64,000 bases of DNA from an uncultured Flavobacteriaceae bacterium. GTDB lineage: Bacteria > Bacteroidota > Bacteroidia > Flavobacteriales > Flavobacteriaceae. The notes below the pieces were generated by a model. It had not been told where the DNA came from and searched no databases. It saw only the letters and a list, made by a program, of their open reading frames with translations. Below, one piece after another: positions 59,053-64,000 of the stretch. The DNA is taken from assembly GCA_947501845.1 (NCBI GenBank), contig CANMXP010000009.1, positions 62,001 through 126,000 on the forward strand, given 5' to 3'. Within the stretch, counting starts at the first letter, position 1; every line of letters starts with the position of its first letter. Made by a program: the position numbers and the translations under genes.

Positions 59053-61524
59053 CTATCCTTTTTTTAATAGCTTTTTAAGTTTATCTATTATATTTTCTTT
59101 TTTATCATTTTCATGATAAGCACTTCCGTATATACCATAACCGTAGCCATAACCGTAGCCATAACCATAGCCATGACTTTTATTGTATTTATAAAAATTG
59201 AGAACATAACTGATATTTTTCAATTCTCCAGTTTTATGTTTAGCATTAATAAGCTCTAACATCCCTTTTTTCGTATAGTTTAAACGTATTATAAATAAAG
59301 ATGCATCTGTATACTGAGATAATTCCAGAGCATCCGATACCAACCCTAATGGTGGCGAATCCAATACGATCATGTCATAATTGTTTCTTAATTCTTTCAT
59401 AAGCTTAGGCATAGCCTCGCTCATTAACAATTCTGAAGGATTTGGTGGAATAGGTCCAGACGTAATTATATCTAAATTATCAATACGGCTCTTAAATGTA
59501 ACCTCCTCCAGACTCTTATCTCCAATAAAATAGTTAACAACGCCTATGCTATTATCTATATCAAAATCATCAAAAATTTTAGGTTTACGTAAATCTAAAC
59601 CTAAAAGAATAGTCTTCTTTCCTGATAATGCATAAGCACTGGCTATATTAATAGAGCAAAATGTTTTACCTTCCCCACTAACCGAAGAGGTTACCATAAT
59701 AGTTCTTCCACCAGTTACATCAATTTTTTTATAGAAAAACTGCAAACTGGAGCGAATAGCCCTGAAAGATTCTGATACAACAGATTTTGGCTTTTCAAAA
59801 ACAACTAAATTATTGTCATGGTTATATTTACCCACAAGACCTAAAATTGGTATTTTTGACAAACGCTTGATATCTTCAGTATTATGTATTGTATTATCCA
59901 ATAAAAACAAAATAAATATGAGTATCAATGGTCCAAAAAAACCAACTATAAGTGCCGTAATGTAATTTAAGTTCTTATTCGGGCCTATTAACCCTCCCCC
60001 TATATCTTTAGCTGCCTCAATAACAGATATATCAGACACATTTGCAGCTTTTACGATAGCTGCTTCACTACGCTTTGCCATATATACATTAAAGGCTTCT
60101 TGGCTTAAGTCTAATTTTCTCTGAATTTTCAAAAACTCCTGTTGATCTGCTGGCAGAGCATTTAATCTCTCCTGTAATTTCGCTTTTTGAGAATTGATGG
60201 TCCCTAACTGTATAGATATGGTTCTTTTTGTTGAAGCAATAATCTCTAAAAGAACATTTTTTTCTGCATCTATCCTCCCATCTAGTTCTTTAAGTGATGA
60301 TGAGCCTTCCTGTACAAGCTGTTCTAATTCTTGACGTTGTATAGCCAAACTTGTTATTTTACTTACACTGGAAACAATGTTGGCTTCTTCAATACCTACT
60401 GAAGTTGGAGCAGCAATCTTAGTATAATCAGTTTTAGTCCTCAAGTAATTTTCAAGAATATCAATATATTGGAGCTTTGATTCTGCTTGCTCTTTTTTCA
60501 ATTGAAATGCACTTATTTTTTCAGATACCTGCAAAAGCTCCTGATCTACATCAAATACTTTATTCTGTTTTCTAAACGCATTCATCGTATCTGTAACCGC
60601 TTTTAAATTAGCATTTACAGCCCCTAGACTACTATCTATAAATTTTATAGTGTTCGTAGCATAAAGGTTTTTCCGCTCTAGTTCTGTATTACTAAGTATT
60701 TTTGTTGTCGTATTTAAATAATCAACAATTTTGGCTTTATTATTCCCAGTTAAAGATAAAGTCAATATTGATTGAGAAGTCTTTGAATAAGGTTTAACAG
60801 ACACCCCTTTTTTATAACTGTTAACAACACTGTCAAAATTTAAAAACCGGATATAAAACTCGGAGTCTGGTACAATATTAGCACCTTTATTTATATGTAA
60901 TGTAAAAGTTGTGAATGGGAGTTCTACTCTTTCTTCAACAGTAAATATTTTACGATATTCTCCTATTGGCAAAGAAATATTTTTCTTGGATTTATCATTA
61001 TAATTTTGTGAATTTCCCTGCTCACTTTCAAAGTTTGTAAAAACTTCATATTGAGATTTATTTAAAAAACGTATTTTTATAAGTTTACCTAAAACATGAT
61101 TTTTAGATTTATCAATTTCAATAGTAAAAGGTGTTCTTTTGTAAGCATCGACTTTATTATATTTACCTTGCTTTAGGTATTGAATGAAATATTGTAATGA
61201 GTCCACTACTTTTTCATTATGATTTCTTGTTACTAACGAAATCATGGTCCTACCAACCTTACCAGATACGCCACCCCAATTAAATGAGATACTGGTATTT
61301 GAAGTAAAAAAAGGGTTTTGATCGTTTTCAAGAGATATAAGCGAGTTTAGCCTATATATGTTTTGCTTTCTATCATTTACAGAATAGGCTATTATAAAAC
61401 CAGCCGCAATAGTTAAAACAAATAATTTCCAGAATTTTAATACCTTAAATAAAAACCCTTTAATATCAAAACTAGTCCTTTTAGATTCTAAATCAAAATC
61501 TTCTTCTATTTCATCATAAGACAT
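59053..61524 (-). CDS. Polysaccharide co-polymerase and tyrosine autokinase (Wzc-like)
   Basis: The 823-residue protein has a membrane helix near residues 30-48, a long Wzz-type periplasmic domain with coiled coils (about 290-480), a second helix near 520-540 and a cytoplasmic bacterial tyrosine kinase: Walker A SGEGKT at 616-621, Walker A' LGLDLRKP at 641-648, Walker B MIVLDSPP at 718-725. The tail carries an unusual run of alternating Gly and Tyr (residues 785-797) and two more Tyr, likely autophosphorylation sites. It controls polymer length and export with the OPX protein. Confidence 0.94.
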   Translation of the reverse strand: MSYDEIEEDFDLESKRTSFDIKGFLFKVLKFWKLFVLTIAAGFIIAYSVNDRKQNIYRLNSLISLENDQNPFFTSNTSISFNWGGVSGKVGRTMISLVTRNHNEKVVDSLQYFIQYLKQGKYNKVDAYKRTPFTIEIDKSKNHVLGKLIKIRFLNKSQYEVFTNFESEQGNSQNYNDKSKKNISLPIGEYRKIFTVEERVELPFTTFTLHINKGANIVPDSEFYIRFLNFDSVVNSYKKGVSVKPYSKTSQSILTLSLTGNNKAKIVDYLNTTTKILSNTELERKNLYATNTIKFIDSSLGAVNANLKAVTDTMNAFRKQNKVFDVDQELLQVSEKISAFQLKKEQAESKLQYIDILENYLRTKTDYTKIAAPTSVGIEEANIVSSVSKITSLAIQRQELEQLVQEGSSSLKELDGRIDAEKNVLLEIIASTKRTISIQLGTINSQKAKLQERLNALPADQQEFLKIQRKLDLSQEAFNVYMAKRSEAAIVKAANVSDISVIEAAKDIGGGLIGPNKNLNYITALIVGFFGPLILIFILFLLDNTIHNTEDIKRLSKIPILGLVGKYNHDNNLVVFEKPKSVVSESFRAIRSSLQFFYKKIDVTGGRTIMVTSSVSGEGKTFCSINIASAYALSGKKTILLGLDLRKPKIFDDFDIDNSIGVVNYFIGDKSLEEVTFKSRIDNLDIITSGPIPPNPSELLMSEAMPKLMKELRNNYDMIVLDSPPLGLVSDALELSQYTDASLFIIRLNYTKKGMLELINAKHKTGELKNISYVLNFYKYNKSHGYGYGYGYGYGYGIYGSAYHENDKKENIIDKLKKLLKKG
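59135..59170. repeat. 12-bp coding repeats for the Gly-Tyr tail of the Wzc-like kinase
   Basis: Three copies of a 12-base unit close to CCATAACCGTAG (plus strand) encode part of the Gly-Tyr run. The third copy has a T-A change (CCATAACCATAG). The unit is a multiple of 3, so copy number changes would add or remove Gly-Tyr pairs without a frameshift. Confidence 0.85.
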
Positions 61525-61527
61525 AAG

Positions 61528-62325
61528 CTATATTCTATTTAAGAGTAAAATCGTTGTAGTTATTAAAGATAAAACGGTAGCTACAGCACCTATATTTTGT
61601 ATTGCTGTTGTTCCAGTTCCCCATGATTTTTGCTTTAAAGGTTTTACATAAATCATATCATTAGGTTGAATGTAATAATATGGAGAATTCATAACATTTA
61701 TATCTGTTAAATCTAAATGAAATATTTTCTGGCCCTGGGGGAATTGCCTAACAATCAAAACATCCTTTTTATCACCCGTATCTGGAATATCTCCAGAATT
61801 CGCAATCGCTTCAAAAATATTTACACGTTCTTTAAAAATAGTTTGCGTACCTGGACTACCTATCTCTCCTGTTGTTGTGTATTGTAACCCTGTCAACTTT
61901 ACTGTAACAAAAATATCATTGGCTGCTTTATATTCTGTTTCCAACAACTTTTTCTCAATAATCTGCTTTATTTCATCGGTAGTGAATCCAAGAACGTTCA
62001 CCTTGCCTAATTTAGGCATCAGTATATTTCCATGTAAATCTACAGTAAAACCATCGAAGTAAGCACGTTCCAAACTACCAGCATTCAAACTCGTACCATC
62101 TCCAATAGGATTAAAAATGGTTACCGTTTCTTGTTTAGCAGCTTTAATTCTAATATTCAAAATATCATTAATTTGAACACGATAAGGTTTTTGTTTTTCA
62201 ACAATAACCTGTGTAGAATCTGTAGCATTATTTTTATTTTGAAGATAAAGTGTATCCTTGTACGGAATACAAGACACAAATACTGCATTTATAACTATTA
62301 CAGCAATAACAAAACATTTCTTCAT
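61528..62325 (-). CDS. Polysaccharide export outer-membrane lipoprotein (OPX/Wza-like)
   Basis: I place the start at the ATG at 62325 (MKKCFVIAVIVINAVFVSC), which gives a lipoprotein signal with the lipid-modified Cys19; a GTG three codons upstream is less likely. The 265-residue protein has the Poly_export domain (PYRVQINDILNIRIKAAKQE, VDLHGNILMPKLGKVNVLGFTTDEIKQIIEKKL) and an SLBB-like domain (GEIGSPGTQTIF), and ends in a single hydrophobic helix. It forms the outer-membrane export channel together with the Wzc-like kinase. It is the first gene of the cluster. Confidence 0.92.
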   Translation of the reverse strand: MKKCFVIAVIVINAVFVSCIPYKDTLYLQNKNNATDSTQVIVEKQKPYRVQINDILNIRIKAAKQETVTIFNPIGDGTSLNAGSLERAYFDGFTVDLHGNILMPKLGKVNVLGFTTDEIKQIIEKKLLETEYKAANDIFVTVKLTGLQYTTTGEIGSPGTQTIFKERVNIFEAIANSGDIPDTGDKKDVLIVRQFPQGQKIFHLDLTDINVMNSPYYYIQPNDMIYVKPLKQKSWGTGTTAIQNIGAVATVLSLITTTILLLNRI

Positions 62326-62346
62326 AAAGGGCACATTGATTTATCA

Positions 62347-62354
62347 CAAATATA
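62347..62354 (-). promoter_or_regulatory. Bacteroidota -7 box for the polysaccharide cluster
   Basis: On the minus strand TATATTTG, a perfect TAnnTTTG match, stands 21 bases before the OPX start codon. A TTG at 62370-62372 lies 15 bases upstream of it, shorter than the usual -33 spacing. This is the most probable main promoter of the 33-kb cluster. Confidence 0.6.
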
Positions 62355-62429
62355 AGTTTTCGTCTTGAACAATAAAACTTATGGCAGATTTTTTGGTTTT
62401 TTATCCGTTATTTGCAAAAAAATATCCTT

Positions 62430-64000
62430 TTGAATTATCTAACAGTTGAAAACATATCAAAATCCTATGGTGAGTTAACGCTTTTTGAAAATATTTCTTT
62501 TAGTGTACATAAAGACCAGAAAATTGCTTTCGTGGCAAAAAACGGGACTGGAAAAACCTCTATTTTAAACATTATTTCTGGTGATGATGAAGCAGACTCA
62601 GGAAATGTAACTTATAGAAAAGGTCTAGCAGTATCCTTTCTCTCTCAAGATCCCAATTTTGATGATAGTTTAACTGTAGAAGAAACTATTTTTGCTAGTG
62701 ATAATCCCATTTTAAAAATCATAGCTAATTACGAAAAAGCCCTTTTAAATCCTGAAGATTCTGAAGCCTATCAAATTGCTTTCGAGCAAATGGAACAACA
62801 TCAGGCTTGGGACTTTGAGACACTTTACAAACAAATCCTTTTTAAATTAAAACTGGACAATTTAAATCAAAAAGTGAGTACCCTTTCTGGTGGCCAAAAA
62901 AAACGATTATCTCTTGCTAATGCGTTAATAAACAAACCTGATTTATTAATTCTTGATGAACCGACCAATCATTTAGATTTAGAAATGATTGAGTGGCTGG
63001 AAGCTTTTTTTGCTAAAGAGAACATGACATTATTTATGGTCACACACGATCGCTATTTTTTAGAGCGTGTTTGCAATGAAATTATTGAATTAGATGAAGG
63101 AAAACTATATAGCTATAAGGGTAATTACTCATATTATCTGGAAAAACGGGAAGCTAGAATCGAGCAAGAATCTGTTGAAGTTGGCAAAGCAAAGCAACTG
63201 TTCAAAAAAGAACTTGCCTGGATGCGCCGCCAACCTAAAGCTAGAACAACTAAATCGAAATCACGAATTGATGATTTTCAAGACATAAAACATCGTGCGC
63301 ATCAACGAAGGAACGATCATGAAGTTCAGCTCGAACTAAATATGGAACGTCTTGGTAGCAAAATTTTAGAATTCCACAAAGTATCAAAAGCCTTTAAAGA
63401 CAAAACGATACTTGATAAATTTGATTACACATTTCAAAAAGGAGAACGTGCTGGTATTATAGGTAAAAATGGCACGGGCAAAACCACCTTTTTAAATATA
63501 TTAACCCAAACTGCACAACCAGACTCTGGTAAAGTTGTTAAAGGAGATACGGTGAAATTTGGGTATTACACCCAAAATGGTATTACCATAAAACCCGAAC
63601 AAAAAGTTATTGATGTTATTCGTGAATTTGGAGACTATATCCCATTAAAAAAAGGTAGACAAATAAGCGCGCAACAACTTTTAGAACGTTTTTTATTCAG
63701 TAGAAAAAAACAATATGATTTTGTTGAGAAATTAAGTGGTGGCGAGCGCAAACGCCTGTATTTATGTACTGTTTTAATTCAGAATCCCAACTTTTTAATT
63801 CTCGATGAGCCCACTAACGATTTAGACATCGTAACACTCAATGTCCTTGAAAGTTTCTTACTAGATTTCCCTGGCTGTGTTATTGTAGTATCTCACGATC
63901 GTTATTTTATGGATAAGGTTATCGATCATCTTTTTGTGTTTAGAGGGGAAGGTATTATAGAGGATTTCCCTGGTAATTATACCGACTACCGTGTTTATGA
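62430..64000 (+). CDS. ABC-F family ATPase, partial (C-terminus beyond window)
   Basis: A frame open to the right edge encodes 523 residues from a TTG at 62430 (MNYLTVENISKSYGELTLFENIS when initiated). No in-frame ATG exists before the ATPase; a stop lies at 62373. Two nucleotide-binding domains are present: first Walker A AKNGTGKTS (with Ala for the usual Gly), LSGGQKKRLSLANAL and LLILDEPTNHLDL; second Walker A GKNGTGKTT, LSGGERKRLYLCTVL and ILDEPTNDLDI, with the ABC-F linker of mainly charged helices between. Such Uup/EttA-type proteins act on ribosomes. It diverges from the polysaccharide cluster. Confidence 0.93.
   Translation, partial: MNYLTVENISKSYGELTLFENISFSVHKDQKIAFVAKNGTGKTSILNIISGDDEADSGNVTYRKGLAVSFLSQDPNFDDSLTVEETIFASDNPILKIIANYEKALLNPEDSEAYQIAFEQMEQHQAWDFETLYKQILFKLKLDNLNQKVSTLSGGQKKRLSLANALINKPDLLILDEPTNHLDLEMIEWLEAFFAKENMTLFMVTHDRYFLERVCNEIIELDEGKLYSYKGNYSYYLEKREARIEQESVEVGKAKQLFKKELAWMRRQPKARTTKSKSRIDDFQDIKHRAHQRRNDHEVQLELNMERLGSKILEFHKVSKAFKDKTILDKFDYTFQKGERAGIIGKNGTGKTTFLNILTQTAQPDSGKVVKGDTVKFGYYTQNGITIKPEQKVIDVIREFGDYIPLKKGRQISAQQLLERFLFSRKKQYDFVEKLSGGERKRLYLCTVLIQNPNFLILDEPTNDLDIVTLNVLESFLLDFPGCVIVVSHDRYFMDKVIDHLFVFRGEGIIEDFPGNYTDYRVY

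Larger units (their letters stand above)
29031..62325 (-). other. Surface polysaccharide biosynthesis and export cluster
   Basis: About 27 genes in one direction, mostly separated by fewer than 60 bases or overlapping, form a single large polysaccharide locus. The order from the promoter is OPX, Wzc-like kinase, Wzm, methyltransferase, Wzt, transferases, a nonulosonic acid module, further transferases, MBOAT plus SGNH-like protein, transferases, Wzy/WaaL-like protein and a priming transferase. Internal gaps of 237 bases (38400-38636) and 92 bases (35983-36074) may hold secondary promoters. No Wzx flippase, no dTDP-rhamnose genes and no separate UDP-sugar dehydrogenase genes are included. Confidence 0.85.

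Overview
The window is AT-rich chromosomal DNA from a member of the Bacteroidota, most likely a marine Flavobacteriaceae species. The reasons are the gene families (DUF3276, DUF1573, a PorV/PorQ-type protein, an Lnb/DUF4105 protein, a long NusB, a cyclophilin-FKBP fusion, a Bacteroidota-type OPX/Wzc pair), the absence of clear Shine-Dalgarno sequences, and repeated matches to the Bacteroidota -7 promoter box TAnnTTTG just upstream of genes. No tRNA, rRNA, CRISPR array, insertion sequence, phage or recognisable defence system was seen.

Region 1 (1-9.9 kb): a secreted family 2 glycoside hydrolase cut by the left edge, two tandem LuxR/GerE-like helix-turn-helix proteins, an RDD membrane protein divergent from a SpoIIM-DUF4129-DUF4350-MoxR-DUF58 operon, and an OxyR regulator. 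A ten-copy 7-bp tandem repeat sits between moxR and the DUF58 gene. Region 2 (9.9-29 kb): mostly housekeeping genes. These are yajC, a DUF1573 lipoprotein, nusB, an ABC exporter, a DUF3276 protein, csaA, a thioredoxin-like protein, a GNAT acetyltransferase, a YfiT-like hydrolase, the cyclophilin-FKBP fusion, recQ, kdsD-tatC-AhpD-like, lptB, an SPFH protein, a small ribbon-helix-helix protein not previously delimited, DUF808, pssA, a PorV-like protein and an Lnb-like protein. Dispersed intergenic repeats occur near 7.3, 16.5 and 24.3 kb.

Region 3 (29-62.3 kb) is one surface-polysaccharide cluster read entirely on the minus strand, starting from a promoter near 62.35 kb. In order of transcription it encodes an OPX lipoprotein and a Wzc-type tyrosine autokinase, a Wzm-methyltransferase-Wzt export module, a run of glycosyltransferases and methyltransferases, a NeuB-NeuC-NeuA nonulosonic acid module, an FkbM methyltransferase, two poorly characterised transferase-like proteins, more glycosyltransferases, an MBOAT acyltransferase with an SGNH-like partner, further glycosyltransferases, an O-antigen polymerase/ligase-like membrane protein and, last, the WcaJ-type priming transferase. 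The combination of an ABC export module, OPX/PCP proteins and a Wzy/WaaL-like protein without a visible Wzx flippase is the most interesting feature. The product is probably a sialic-acid-like, methylated and O-acylated capsule or O-antigen.

Region 4 (62.4 kb to the end): the start of an ABC-F ATPase gene, divergent from the polysaccharide cluster and open at the right edge.
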